A stretch of 64,000 nucleotides of DNA from Flavobacteriales bacterium. GTDB lineage: Bacteria > Bacteroidota > Bacteroidia > NS11-12g > UBA9320. The stretch lies in contig JACJZU010000001.1 in NCBI GenBank assembly GCA_020635435.1, positions 62,001 to 126,000 on the forward strand, written 5' to 3'. Shown here one piece after another: positions 53,432-62,055 of this stretch. Made by a program: the position numbers and the translations under genes. The notes below the pieces were generated by a model. It made no database searches. It was not told the origin of the DNA and saw nothing but the letters and a program-made list of their open reading frames with translations. Each line of letters opens with the position of its first letter. The first letter of the stretch is position 1.

Positions 53432-54382
53432 GTGTTACCCTGGTTCCTGTTTTTTATCGGTTTGGCCGTTTTACTCGTTGCAGCGCGCTACTTCACGCGT
53501 TCCGCCGAACGCATGGGGCACGCCCTGCGCTTGTCGCCACTGATGGTGGGTGTGGTTATTGTTGCCCTCGGAACCTCGTTACCTGAACTGATCAGTGCCA
53601 TTTTAGCCGCTACGAAAGGCTCAACGGAGATCGTAACGGGCAACATCCTCGGCGCCAATGTTTCCAATATGTTCCTCATATTGGGATTGATCACGATCAT
53701 CTCAACCCGCAGCATTTTTCTCGGAGAGGAATATATTTTCATAGATCTGCATTTTATGCTGGGTTCAGCCATGTTGCTCGCCTATTTCATGTGGGATGGA
53801 TCGCTGAGTCTCATTGAAGGCATTCTGCTTCTCGCGGGTTTTGCCATTTATCAACTGCACCTTTTTACCTCTGAAAAACCCGGCGAAATGCCGGTGCTCA
53901 CCGATCAGGCCGAGATCGAGGAAGTGCGCAGTAAACACGGCCCAAAGGACTATGTGATCCTGGTTCTCTCTGCAGTGGGGATCTATTTCGGTGCAGAGTA
54001 CACGATCGAATCGATCGTCGACATTGCTCATCAATTCAGCATCAGTGAGGAATTGATCAGTGTTACCGCCCTCTCCCTCGGAACCACATTTCCCGAATTG
54101 TTTGTGAGCATTAGCGCGGTCCGTTCCGGACATGCCGAGATCGCTATCGGGAACATCCTGGGTTCATGCATTTTCAATGCACTTGCCGTTGCAGGCATTG
54201 CATCGATCATCAATCCGGTTGTCGTTCCACCACTTATGCAGGAGATCGGCCTTGTCTTTTTATTGATCGCCGCTTTCTTTTTCTACCTTTTGGCACAGGA
54301 CAAGAAGATATCCAAATGGGAAGGTATGTTGCTGCTCCTGTTCTATGTCGCATTTTTCCTGCGTATCTGTGGATTCATGTAA
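53432..54382 (+). CDS. Calcium/sodium antiporter, CaCA family (YrbG-like)
   Basis: The 316-residue protein has ten membrane helices in two inverted halves. Each half carries the alpha repeat that forms the ion pathway: ALGTSLPELISAILA with GNILGANVSN, and SLGTTFPELFVSI with GNILGSCIFN. The central loop (about residues 145-170) is acidic and short, as in YrbG and K+-dependent prokaryotic relatives. It probably exports Ca2+ in exchange for Na+ or H+. It starts at a GTG; aat follows 8 bp after the stop. Confidence 0.93.
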   Translation: MLPWFLFFIGLAVLLVAARYFTRSAERMGHALRLSPLMVGVVIVALGTSLPELISAILAATKGSTEIVTGNILGANVSNMFLILGLITIISTRSIFLGEEYIFIDLHFMLGSAMLLAYFMWDGSLSLIEGILLLAGFAIYQLHLFTSEKPGEMPVLTDQAEIEEVRSKHGPKDYVILVLSAVGIYFGAEYTIESIVDIAHQFSISEELISVTALSLGTTFPELFVSISAVRSGHAEIAIGNILGSCIFNALAVAGIASIINPVVVPPLMQEIGLVFLLIAAFFFYLLAQDKKISKWEGMLLLLFYVAFFLRICGFM

Positions 54383-54390
54383 TTGAGATT

Positions 54391-54966
54391 TTGACGGTCA
54401 AGCACAAAATAGAAATTGAAGATCTGATCTCGGCCTATGCCAGTGGCTACTTCCCAATGGCTCATCCGGAAGAGGGAAATGCGATCTACTGGCATCGACC
54501 GGAAATGCGGGGGATCATACCGCTGGATTCCTATCACATACCCCGAAATCTCCGGAAAGAATATGACCGCGGAGTCTATGAACTTACCATCAATGCAGAT
54601 TTTGAAGGGGTGATCCGCGGTTGTGCCGACCGGGACAGTACCTGGATCAGCGATGAGATCGTGGAACTGTACACCCTGCTGCATACAAAGGGTTTGGCCG
54701 TGAGTTTTGAGGCTTGGCATGAAGGGGAACTCGCCGGCGGTTTGTACGGCGTTGTAATGGGTAAGGCCTATTTTGGGGAAAGCATGTTCTTCCGCAAGCA
54801 AAATGCATCGAAACTCTGCCTCGTACACCTCATCCGCACCTTGATCGAACATGAATTTCAGCTCTTGGATACGCAATACCTCAATCCGCATTTGAAGCAG
54901 TTCGGAGCCGTGGAGATCCCCGACGAAATGTACATGGAACTTCTCGCAACCGCACTAAGTTCGTAA
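54391..54966 (+). CDS. aat: Leucyl/phenylalanyl-tRNA-protein transferase
   Basis: The 191-residue enzyme transfers Leu or Phe from aminoacyl-tRNA to N-terminal Arg or Lys of proteins, marking them for ClpS/ClpAP. Family motifs are SAYASGYFPMAHPEEG, WHRPEMRGIIPLDSYHIPR, GGLYGVVMGKAYFGESMF and DTQYLNPHLKQFGA. I chose the TTG at 54391, just after the antiporter stop, because the frame upstream reads through the antiporter gene and no ATG or GTG lies in between. The N-terminal domain of the E. coli enzyme is shortened here, as in many non-proteobacterial members. Confidence 0.92.
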   Translation: MTVKHKIEIEDLISAYASGYFPMAHPEEGNAIYWHRPEMRGIIPLDSYHIPRNLRKEYDRGVYELTINADFEGVIRGCADRDSTWISDEIVELYTLLHTKGLAVSFEAWHEGELAGGLYGVVMGKAYFGESMFFRKQNASKLCLVHLIRTLIEHEFQLLDTQYLNPHLKQFGAVEIPDEMYMELLATALSS

Positions 54967-54980
54967 CCTGATAAGCAACA

Positions 54981-56846
54981 ATGATCCGAACCTTGAAATT
55001 AGATCTTCTCGCCTTACTCAGCCTTATTCTCCTATGCTATGAGGCCAAGGCCACCAACCCCAGGCAAGACACGATCCACATGGCAAGCGACACATTGCTC
55101 GGCCTCGACCTGCTCGATGAGTCGGTCCGGAATTACCGCGTTTTCATCACCGGGGAGAACCACAGCTACCTCGAAAGTAATAGCCAACTCTGGGTGAAGC
55201 AGATCAAATACCTGTACCAGCATGCCGGAGTTCGCAATGTGATGATCGAATACGGATATGCAAGTGGTTGGTTGATCGATCAATACATCAATACCGGAGA
55301 TTCCATGCTCTACGAAGTGCTCAAGGCCTATTCTTTCGGTGAGTACACGCGGGCATACGAGGCACTGCGCAAATTCAACAAAGCCCTGAAACCAGAAGAT
55401 CGTATACACGTGGTGGGAATCGATCTGGAAAGAGGGGTATACAGTGCCACTAAAGTGCTGAGTTTACAATTGCCCAAAGTAGGTGAAGCCCACGATAGTA
55501 TTGCCCTGGATGTAGAAAGTCTGAAAAGCCTCGTGAAATACACCGACAAAGCAGTAGATGGAAAGAACGACGATTACGACCGATTCAATTCCTACTCGGC
55601 CATCAACACACTGGAGCGCATTCGGAAGAATTTTGATGCGCATCCTATGCTCTGGCGGGACTATCTGGGTGAAGCTTATCCGGTCTTTGCCAAAATTCTG
55701 AAGGGATTCGCAGATATGCAGACCTGGAAAACCTATGAGAACGACAATTCCACGCATCAATTCGTTTACCGCGAAAAATACATGTACAATCGGTTTCGGG
55801 AAGAATTCCTGAGTCGCAACGGGAATTTCTTCGGTCAATTTGGACGGTGTCATTCCGCCAAATCTGCACAAGAACAAACCTCCTGCAATTGGTACGAATT
55901 CCGAAGTCTGGCAAGCCGGATCGAAGAGTCGCAGGAACTCGGACTTGGCAAGCAGGTGATGACCTTCGGTATACTCTACTCGGACGACACGTATGAAGAA
56001 GACGTTTGGGCATCCATTCAATCCTCCATTGACTCCCTTTTCGAAACCATTCCTTCCAACCGGGTCATGCTTTACGATCTGCCCGGGGATTCAAATCTCT
56101 ATTCGGTTTTACAGGATTATTTCGATTACATCTACCTGAATACCACCACCCCCAGTAAAACGTATCCATACCGTTTTGTATCAGAGGAGGATACGAACAG
56201 CATTGAACCTGAGCGCGAACCGCGGAATAAGTTTCTGGCCTATGCCGGCGCGTTAAATCTGGATCTGGGCAAGCTCAACAACTATCTCAATTTAGCCACT
56301 GCCTTTAAAGATCAACTCACTATGATCGGGGTAGAAATTGTAACCACGAACGAACGCTACGATATCATTCAATCCAACCTCAGTATCGGATCGATTCTGA
56401 AACAACAGCGAAATATCGACAACGCATTACTGGATCGCAGTTACAAGTATGAGTTAGGCGGATTTTTCTTCAACAATTTCACGGCATTCAATCTCACGCC
56501 GGGCAGTACCTTGTTGGATCTGATGCCCGGTTTTGGATTTGGTTTTTCACAACTCCGCCTGAGGATCGTTGAACACGACAACAGTCGCGATCTAAAACCG
56601 GAAGAAGGATTTCTGGGCTACGAAAAGGTCTCCGAGTATGTAAATCCCGCCTTCAATTTCAGTTTAAGCGGTGAGATAGATCTGAACCTGAAGAACTTCA
56701 CTTTCGGAACCACAGGTGGATATCAATTCGATCTCAGCAAGAAGCGCTGGATTGCGAACGAATTGCTGCGAGAAGGTCCTGAAACCTCCCTTCAGGGTTG
56801 GTTTGCCCAGTTTCACCTGGGCTTCAACTTCGCAAACTGGGAATAA
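54981..56846 (+). CDS. Secreted erythromycin-esterase/ChaN-like protein with beta-rich C-terminal domain
   Basis: The 621-residue protein has a signal peptide (LDLLALLSLILLCYEAKA). Its catalytic-type domain (about 30-400) resembles the EreA/ChaN superfamily, with ITGENHSYLESNSQLW, VRNVMIEYGYASGWLIDQY and a helical region with HVVGIDLE. The glutamate and histidine of the GENH motif match the conserved active-site pair of EreA-like proteins. The last 180 residues are rich in alternating beta strands (PGFGFGFSQLRLRIVE, FNFSLSGEIDLNLKNFTFG) and could fold as a small barrel. It ends 23 bp inside the convergent menF gene. True substrate is unknown; antibiotic resistance should not be assumed. Confidence 0.7.
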   Translation: MIRTLKLDLLALLSLILLCYEAKATNPRQDTIHMASDTLLGLDLLDESVRNYRVFITGENHSYLESNSQLWVKQIKYLYQHAGVRNVMIEYGYASGWLIDQYINTGDSMLYEVLKAYSFGEYTRAYEALRKFNKALKPEDRIHVVGIDLERGVYSATKVLSLQLPKVGEAHDSIALDVESLKSLVKYTDKAVDGKNDDYDRFNSYSAINTLERIRKNFDAHPMLWRDYLGEAYPVFAKILKGFADMQTWKTYENDNSTHQFVYREKYMYNRFREEFLSRNGNFFGQFGRCHSAKSAQEQTSCNWYEFRSLASRIEESQELGLGKQVMTFGILYSDDTYEEDVWASIQSSIDSLFETIPSNRVMLYDLPGDSNLYSVLQDYFDYIYLNTTTPSKTYPYRFVSEEDTNSIEPEREPRNKFLAYAGALNLDLGKLNNYLNLATAFKDQLTMIGVEIVTTNERYDIIQSNLSIGSILKQQRNIDNALLDRSYKYELGGFFFNNFTAFNLTPGSTLLDLMPGFGFGFSQLRLRIVEHDNSRDLKPEEGFLGYEKVSEYVNPAFNFSLSGEIDLNLKNFTFGTTGGYQFDLSKKRWIANELLREGPETSLQGWFAQFHLGFNFANWE

Positions 56847-57882
56847 CTTCCTGCATCAGGTTAAACTTCGCCTCCAATTCGCGAACCTCTCGGTCGGGCA
56901 CCGAATCCCGATTGATCCCGGCACCCGCGAATAGCGTGTAAACGCCATCGCGGTATCGGGCGCAACGTATCATCACGGCAAGCTCCGTTATATCACCTGA
57001 ATGCACTCCAAAGAACCCGGTAAAGAAGGAACGATCCACCAACTCATTCGCGATCAGAAAATGGCGTGCCATTTCACGCGGATACCCCATCAGTGCCGGA
57101 GATGGATGTAACGCACGCAACAACTTCATCCACGAATCAGGATACTTCTCCGTGGCGCGGATGTACGTACAAATGTGCTCCATTGCACCGCTTCTTCGGC
57201 TTTCGCGTTCCGAGACTTGGATATGGCCATATCCGCATCTTTCCAACACTTCCACCATGTCGCGAACCACCACATTCTGTTCATCGATCTCCTTAGCACC
57301 CCAGCTGTCATTAGTTCCTCCCGGTCTTGTTCCCGCCAGTGCCATGAGTTCAACCTCTTCCTTTTTCCGCACAAATAATTGCTCCGGACTGGCACCCAAC
57401 CACATGCCAACTCCATCGATCTGCATGATGAAACAATGCGCATCGCCGTGTTTACTCAACAGATCCCTGAACACATCTATTGGATCGCGAGTACTTTCTA
57501 CATCATAGGAAGCCGATAACACCACCTTCTCCAAACTTGTACCGCGTATTACATGAACCGCCTTTTTCACAAGGGCGGCATATTCTTCCCACCAGTCCAA
57601 AGCCCAAAAGTCTCGTTCCAGCCCGGGCCGTGCCTTTCGGTCGGTCTCGGTTAGAGACAATGATCCGGGATCCAACACCATCTGCTCAATGATCGGATAG
57701 ACCTTGATATGCCTTCCGGAATGATCGCCTACCAACACACAGTGTTCCTCTTTGAAACGACCGGGAGAGAACTCATGGGGATCGCCTAATGCAAAATACT
57801 GTACCTCCTCCGATAGCGGCCGGCGGTAGATCAGGTAATTCTCCGCATTCAATGTCGTTATTGAGTTCAACCGACCGTTCAT
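56824..57882 (-). CDS. menF: Isochorismate synthase (chorismate-binding family)
   Basis: From the ATG at 57882 the 352-residue protein has the chorismate-binding fold: VVLSASYDVE, GMWLGASPEQLF, ALAGTRPGG, the catalytic-region HICTYIRA, LHPSPALMGYPRE and FFTGFFGVHSGD, and a C-terminal GAGINRDSVPDREVRELE. The context of a hotdog thioesterase and a menaquinone-using respiratory chain favours isochorismate synthase for menaquinone over anthranilate or salicylate synthase. Its ATG overlaps the stop of menI in TGATG. Confidence 0.9.
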   Translation of the reverse strand: MNGRLNSITTLNAENYLIYRRPLSEEVQYFALGDPHEFSPGRFKEEHCVLVGDHSGRHIKVYPIIEQMVLDPGSLSLTETDRKARPGLERDFWALDWWEEYAALVKKAVHVIRGTSLEKVVLSASYDVESTRDPIDVFRDLLSKHGDAHCFIMQIDGVGMWLGASPEQLFVRKKEEVELMALAGTRPGGTNDSWGAKEIDEQNVVVRDMVEVLERCGYGHIQVSERESRRSGAMEHICTYIRATEKYPDSWMKLLRALHPSPALMGYPREMARHFLIANELVDRSFFTGFFGVHSGDITELAVMIRCARYRDGVYTLFAGAGINRDSVPDREVRELEAKFNLMQEVIPSLRS

Positions 57883-58304
57883 CAACTTTTCACATCCAAT
57901 ACCGCCAGGGTCATCCGGGAAATGCACACCAAATTTCCGTCATCATCGCGGATCGTGATCTCCCAGATCTGGGTGCGCTTACCAACGTGTATGGCCTTTG
58001 CTCGTCCGGTTACCGATCCCGAGCGTACTGCCCTCACGTGATTCCCGTTGATCTCCAGTCCAACACATTGTCGCTCGCCCCGGGTTATCAAATTACCGCC
58101 CAAACTGGCCGCACTCTCGGCCAAAGCCATGCTGGCACCACCGTTTAACACACCATAGGGTTGGATCGTTTTCGCGTTGACGGGCATTCGCATATCGAGA
58201 TAATCCGGGCCCAATTCCGTTACTTCCATCTCTAAATGCCCCGACATTGTACCCTGCAAAAGGCGGTTGAGGTCTTCGATCTTGATATTTTTGTGGTCGA
58301 TCAT
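57882..58304 (-). CDS. menI: Hotdog-fold thioesterase, probable DHNA-CoA thioesterase
   Basis: The 140-residue protein has the PaaI/YbdB-type hotdog pattern with the catalytic region GVLNGGASMALAESAASLGG (Glu within ALAES) and NHVRAVRSGSVTGRAKAIHVGKR. Translational coupling to menF (TGATG) suggests that it hydrolyses 1,4-dihydroxy-2-naphthoyl-CoA in the menaquinone pathway. A general acyl-CoA thioesterase role cannot be excluded. The ATG at 58304 is only 5 nt from the divergent start of the phosphatase gene; a further ATG at 58319 would overlap it. Confidence 0.82.
   Translation of the reverse strand: MIDHKNIKIEDLNRLLQGTMSGHLEMEVTELGPDYLDMRMPVNAKTIQPYGVLNGGASMALAESAASLGGNLITRGERQCVGLEINGNHVRAVRSGSVTGRAKAIHVGKRTQIWEITIRDDDGNLVCISRMTLAVLDVKS
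58286..58293 (+). promoter_or_regulatory. -7 box of the histidine phosphatase gene, inside menI
   Basis: TATTTTTG is a perfect -7 box ending 16 nt before the ATG at 58310. A TTG lies 16 nt upstream of it (58267-58269), slightly close for a -33 element. It lies within the first codons of the divergent menI. Confidence 0.45.
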
Positions 58305-58309
58305 AAGGA

Positions 58310-58933
58310 ATGAGCACAAAGAAACGCATATTTCTCATCCGTCATGGACAAACAGATTTCAACAAACTCGGTATCATTCAGGGTTCGGGGATCGATTCGG
58401 AGCTGAATGAAACCGGTTGGAAACAGGCCGAACTCTTCCACAGAAGCTATGGTCATGTGCCATTCGATACCATCTACACAAGCGCGCTTCGCAGAACGCA
58501 GCAAAGTGTGCATCCCTTTTTGGACAGAGGCTTTAATCATGAGATCCTCGAAGAATTGAATGAGATCAACTGGGGTTCATTCGAAGGATTGAAAACAACA
58601 CCCGAACGCCATGCCGAGTATATGCGTATCGTGAAGGCCTGGAGAATGGGAAATTTTGATCAAGTGATCGCCGATGGCGAAAGTCCTATGGAAATGTTTC
58701 TAAGACAGCAGAAGGGGCTGAACCTGATCATGGAGAAAAAAGAAGAGGAGATCATTCTGATCTGTTCACACGGACGTGCAATGCGAAGTTTCCTTTGTTT
58801 GCTTACCGGTACTCCGCTCGAGCGCATGGATGAATTCCCGCACACGAACCTCTGTCTGTACGAACTCGAGCACAAACGCGACCAATTATTTGAAATCGTC
58901 CGGGCCAACTCGACCGAGCATCTGAACCAGTGA
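58310..58933 (+). CDS. Histidine phosphatase family protein (phosphoglycerate mutase-like)
   Basis: The 207-residue protein has the branch-1 histidine phosphatase core: the phospho-accepting His in IFLIRHGQTDFN (residue about 11), Arg and Glu in SALRRTQQS and EELNEINWGSFEG, and the second His in ILICSHGRAMR (about 149). It is shorter than dPGM (about 250) and lacks its dimer and capping residues, so a phosphatase for a small metabolite is more likely than a glycolytic mutase. It has an AAGGA purine run at -6, one of the few SD-like sequences in this window. It ends 7 bp before the convergent frr. Confidence 0.88.
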   Translation: MSTKKRIFLIRHGQTDFNKLGIIQGSGIDSELNETGWKQAELFHRSYGHVPFDTIYTSALRRTQQSVHPFLDRGFNHEILEELNEINWGSFEGLKTTPERHAEYMRIVKAWRMGNFDQVIADGESPMEMFLRQQKGLNLIMEKKEEEIILICSHGRAMRSFLCLLTGTPLERMDEFPHTNLCLYELEHKRDQLFEIVRANSTEHLNQ

Positions 58934-58940
58934 TACCGGA

Positions 58941-59507
58941 TCAGATGGTCATTATCTCTTTCTCTTTCAGAACAACCAGCTCGTCGATCTTCTTGGAAAA
59001 GGAATCGATGATCTTTTGAACTTCATCCTCGGCATCCTTGGCGAGATCTTCCGATAATCCATCCTTCTTGGCCTTCTTGATCTGCTCCATGGCATCGCGC
59101 CGCACATTTCGCAAACTGATCTTGCCATTCTCCCCCTCACCTTTAACACTCTTCACCAATTGTTTCCTTCGCTCCTCGGTTAGCGGTGGAATGCTGATGA
59201 TGATCCGCTCCCCGTCGTTCATCGGGTTATAGCCCAGATTGCTATTAATGATGGAGCGCTCAATATCCCCGATCAATTTCTTTTCCCAGGGCTGTATCCA
59301 AATGGTTCGGGCATCGGGAGTTGAAATATTGGAAACCTGACTCAATGGAACAATGGAACCATAATATTCCACACTCACACCTTCCATCATGCTCGGGGTG
59401 GCCTTGCCGGCTCGAAGCTTTTGAAATTCTTGATTCATGTGAGCGATGGCCTTCTCAGAACCTTCTTTCAACTGTTCTAAAATCGGAGTAATAGATTCGT
59501 CGATCAT
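58941..59507 (-). CDS. frr: Ribosome recycling factor
   Basis: The 188-residue protein is a complete RRF, which splits post-termination ribosomes with EF-G. Characteristic parts are the N-terminal HMNQEFQKLRAGKATPSMMEGV, LSQVSNISTPDARTIWIQPWEK, SNLGYNPMNDGERIIISIPPLTEERRK and the long C-terminal helix with KDAEDEVQKIID. pyrH, the usual upstream neighbour, is not adjacent here. Instead a strong TTG-N20-TATGTTTG promoter precedes the gene. Confidence 0.98.
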   Translation of the reverse strand: MIDESITPILEQLKEGSEKAIAHMNQEFQKLRAGKATPSMMEGVSVEYYGSIVPLSQVSNISTPDARTIWIQPWEKKLIGDIERSIINSNLGYNPMNDGERIIISIPPLTEERRKQLVKSVKGEGENGKISLRNVRRDAMEQIKKAKKDGLSEDLAKDAEDEVQKIIDSFSKKIDELVVLKEKEIMTI

Positions 59508-59526
59508 CGGATTATAATTTGTGCCA

Positions 59527-59557
59527 CAAACATAGCAGCTAAAGGTGTACAGGTCAA
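59527..59557 (-). promoter_or_regulatory. -33/-7 promoter of frr
   Basis: The minus strand carries TTG (59557-59555), a 20-nt spacer and a perfect TATGTTTG box (59534-59527), 19 nt before the ATG of frr. This is the best complete Bacteroidota promoter in the window and implies a leader of about 13 nt. Confidence 0.7.
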
Positions 59558-59564
59558 TAAAGCA

Positions 59565-60524
59565 TTAAAAAACAGACCACTGAATTACCAGTAATGCCCA
59601 TATCAGACAGAGAAGAACCAAATTCCCGTACAGCGTCAACCTGGTTCTGTATACCACCAATGCCCAGCTCAGGGCTATCGGAAGGGCCATGAACTGTGTG
59701 TCGCGGATCCCCCCCTCCAAAAGAAACAAAGGCACGCAGAATATCGGAATGAGCCAGAACAAACGCACGAGACGACGCTGCCGGATCTGACTTTGCCCAA
59801 CGACCCTGGACAGGAATGGCAAAAAGAGCAGTATGGAGATCACGAGTACCAACAACCCTTTGAACGCGGGATCAGCTGCGATGCCGGAGGAGAGCGGTTG
59901 CATGAAGGACTTCGCGTTCAAGTACCAATATCCGTTGATGATGTAGGACAGCATGACCGCTGCGGATAAAACCATCAATATACTTAGCAGGACAAGCAGG
60001 AAACGGTTGAAATCGAATAGCGTGAACTGACCGAACGCAAACAGCAGCAGTGGAAAAAAAATGATTCCCCGGGGATATACCAAAAGTGCCAAAGCGTAAA
60101 CTGTTCCGCAATCGAGGAAGACACGAACCAGGCCGATGTCCTCATCGGTGAGGATCAACAGACGATGTAAGACATACAAAAGAGCTGTGAGAAACAAGAG
60201 TGGAGCCAGATCGGTAAGCTGGTGCAGACTCATGAGATTTGCAAGCAGGAAACCGAAAAATACCAGCAAGTTATTTCGTTCAAAGTATGCCTCGCGGCGA
60301 ATGATACCGTTAAGCCAGAAAGCCTGTGCAATGAGCAAAGGGACGACCAGAACAATAGCCAGGACAGGAGAAAAACTCATTGAACCGAAGAGCGTGTTCA
60401 ACTGAACGCCATCGGGAAAGGACGATCGTCCAAATTGAACAAACCACAGGAACTTGGCTGAGATGATCATGAGCCAACCCGCGATCAGGGCTTGAAATCC
60501 TCCGGTTCTTAAGTACTGTATCAA
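59565..60524 (-). CDS. DUF6427-type multi-spanning membrane protein
   Basis: The 319-residue protein has about nine or ten hydrophobic segments and few polar loops. It resembles the DUF6427 family of Bacteroidota, of unknown function. It starts at a TTG within TTGA, overlapping the stop of the preceding gene by 4 bp, so translation is coupled to the secreted protein upstream. No catalytic motif is visible. A lipid- or polymer-handling envelope role is a guess. Confidence 0.75.
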   Translation of the reverse strand: MIQYLRTGGFQALIAGWLMIISAKFLWFVQFGRSSFPDGVQLNTLFGSMSFSPVLAIVLVVPLLIAQAFWLNGIIRREAYFERNNLLVFFGFLLANLMSLHQLTDLAPLLFLTALLYVLHRLLILTDEDIGLVRVFLDCGTVYALALLVYPRGIIFFPLLLFAFGQFTLFDFNRFLLVLLSILMVLSAAVMLSYIINGYWYLNAKSFMQPLSSGIAADPAFKGLLVLVISILLFLPFLSRVVGQSQIRQRRLVRLFWLIPIFCVPLFLLEGGIRDTQFMALPIALSWALVVYRTRLTLYGNLVLLCLIWALLVIQWSVF

Positions 60525-61984
60525 TTGGGGTATGTGAGTTTTAGGAGTGCAAACCTGCGGTCTTTGTTCACCGGCAATAATAGCTTATTGTAACCGATCT
60601 GACTGGCCTCTCCGGGAATCACGGAAACATAGTCCTCATTGCTGCGCAACAGGATCTTGTAGTTCACCCGGCCCTGGTTATCGATGGTATACTGAAACAC
60701 ATCTCCATTGTTGCGCATTTGGTCGTTGTAGATAACGTATAAGTGCGAACGGGTATGGGCCACCACCACCGAACTGTAGTAACCACCATCGTTCATCGAA
60801 CTTTGATTCTTGTTTATCACGTAATTCCACCTCAGATGAAATAACGAATCAAGCGATAGCACCAAAACGTCTCCAAAATTGTAGATGTTCCTGGACATGG
60901 CCTGTGGGACCCCATTCACATTCACAATATCCTCCTCGGAAGTGATCGAAGCCATTTCCGATACGATGGTCACTCCGCCATCGAGATTCGGGATTACTTT
61001 CAGAATCGCCATATCCTCCAACTCTTCCTCGGGTCGCTTTCCCTTGTCGGTGATGAGTGTGCGCTTCAGCTCTTCATCCATTTCTGTGCGTGCGTAGCTT
61101 GAAGCCCCCGATACCGGATCGTATACCAGATGGTAAAAGCCGTTGAATGTAAGAGGATTGACCTCGGAGTAGAGTGCGGTGATCAAGGCACGGTTATGTG
61201 TACGGTCGATGGCTATCCTGGGCTGTTGGATGAAGATGTTGCTATCGCCGAGAACAACGGCCTGCCTTCGGCCTTCGGCCGGATTCACATGGTAAAGCGT
61301 GTATCTCGAATGATCGGTCCACGATCTACGGTTGCTGCGCGAACGCCATTCATGCAGTACGTAAATGTCCTTCCCGTTATCGAACTCGATCTGCCCCACG
61401 CGATTTGTAAGCCCGCTAGCCGAAATGTCCAGAGTAATGCTATCCCGCTCATTCCAATTTTCAGCGGAAAACGTGCGCAGCACAAGGTCTCGGGCTTCAC
61501 CATTCTTCAGGCTGTTTGCGACCAATACCTCGGTACCGTAATTGCTCAATTCAACCCGAAAATCTCCCCGGTCGTAATAATCGGTCTGTGGACTTGAGCA
61601 AAGTACTGTGGCTTTACCCCATTCCTGAAGGTTTTCGTCGTAACTGCGCACCGAAAGGTAATTACGGGCATACTCGCGATCGTAGGTACTGAAGAATAAG
61701 TGTATCCGGTTGTTGATCATCGCTGCCCGAACCAGGCGGGATCTGCTCAACTTGAAAGATCTCGCCTCAGCAAAACCGAGATGCTCCCGATAGCGTTCAA
61801 GGATCACTTGCCTCGAAAAGAAACGATTTCGGTAGCGCAACAGATAGATCCCTTGTTCCCCCTCCCCGATCACGTAGGAGAAAATGGCATTCCCTTTCAG
61901 CTTTCGCGGATTAGACCACTCCATTTCCTGGGCACTCGGCATTATCGTGTGCAGGGTGAAGATCAGAAAAATGCAGAGTCTCAT
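60521..61984 (-). CDS. Secreted protein, possible beta-propeller, unknown function
   Basis: I do not recognise this 487-residue protein by name. It has a short signal peptide (MRLCIFLIFTLHTIMPSAQE) and, throughout, repeated beta-rich segments with aromatic and charged positions (IGEGEQGIYLLRYRNR, NNRIHLFFSTYDREY, NGKDIYVLHEWRSR). These occur roughly every 60-70 residues, as in six- or seven-bladed propellers. It is followed with a 4-bp overlap by the DUF6427 membrane protein, so the pair probably acts together in the envelope. Confidence 0.72.
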   Translation of the reverse strand: MRLCIFLIFTLHTIMPSAQEMEWSNPRKLKGNAIFSYVIGEGEQGIYLLRYRNRFFSRQVILERYREHLGFAEARSFKLSRSRLVRAAMINNRIHLFFSTYDREYARNYLSVRSYDENLQEWGKATVLCSSPQTDYYDRGDFRVELSNYGTEVLVANSLKNGEARDLVLRTFSAENWNERDSITLDISASGLTNRVGQIEFDNGKDIYVLHEWRSRSNRRSWTDHSRYTLYHVNPAEGRRQAVVLGDSNIFIQQPRIAIDRTHNRALITALYSEVNPLTFNGFYHLVYDPVSGASSYARTEMDEELKRTLITDKGKRPEEELEDMAILKVIPNLDGGVTIVSEMASITSEEDIVNVNGVPQAMSRNIYNFGDVLVLSLDSLFHLRWNYVINKNQSSMNDGGYYSSVVVAHTRSHLYVIYNDQMRNNGDVFQYTIDNQGRVNYKILLRSNEDYVSVIPGEASQIGYNKLLLPVNKDRRFALLKLTYPN

Positions 61985-62055
61985 GAAAATATGGCGAGGC
62001 GTTGTATGTCGATAAACAAAGAAATATCAGGAATATTGCAAATCAAATCCACAGG

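Noticed and set aside
54166..54390. Upstream extension of aat into the antiporter gene
   Set aside because: The 75 codons overlap the end of the antiporter in another frame and do not resemble the Aat N-terminus; the TTG at 54391 fits better.
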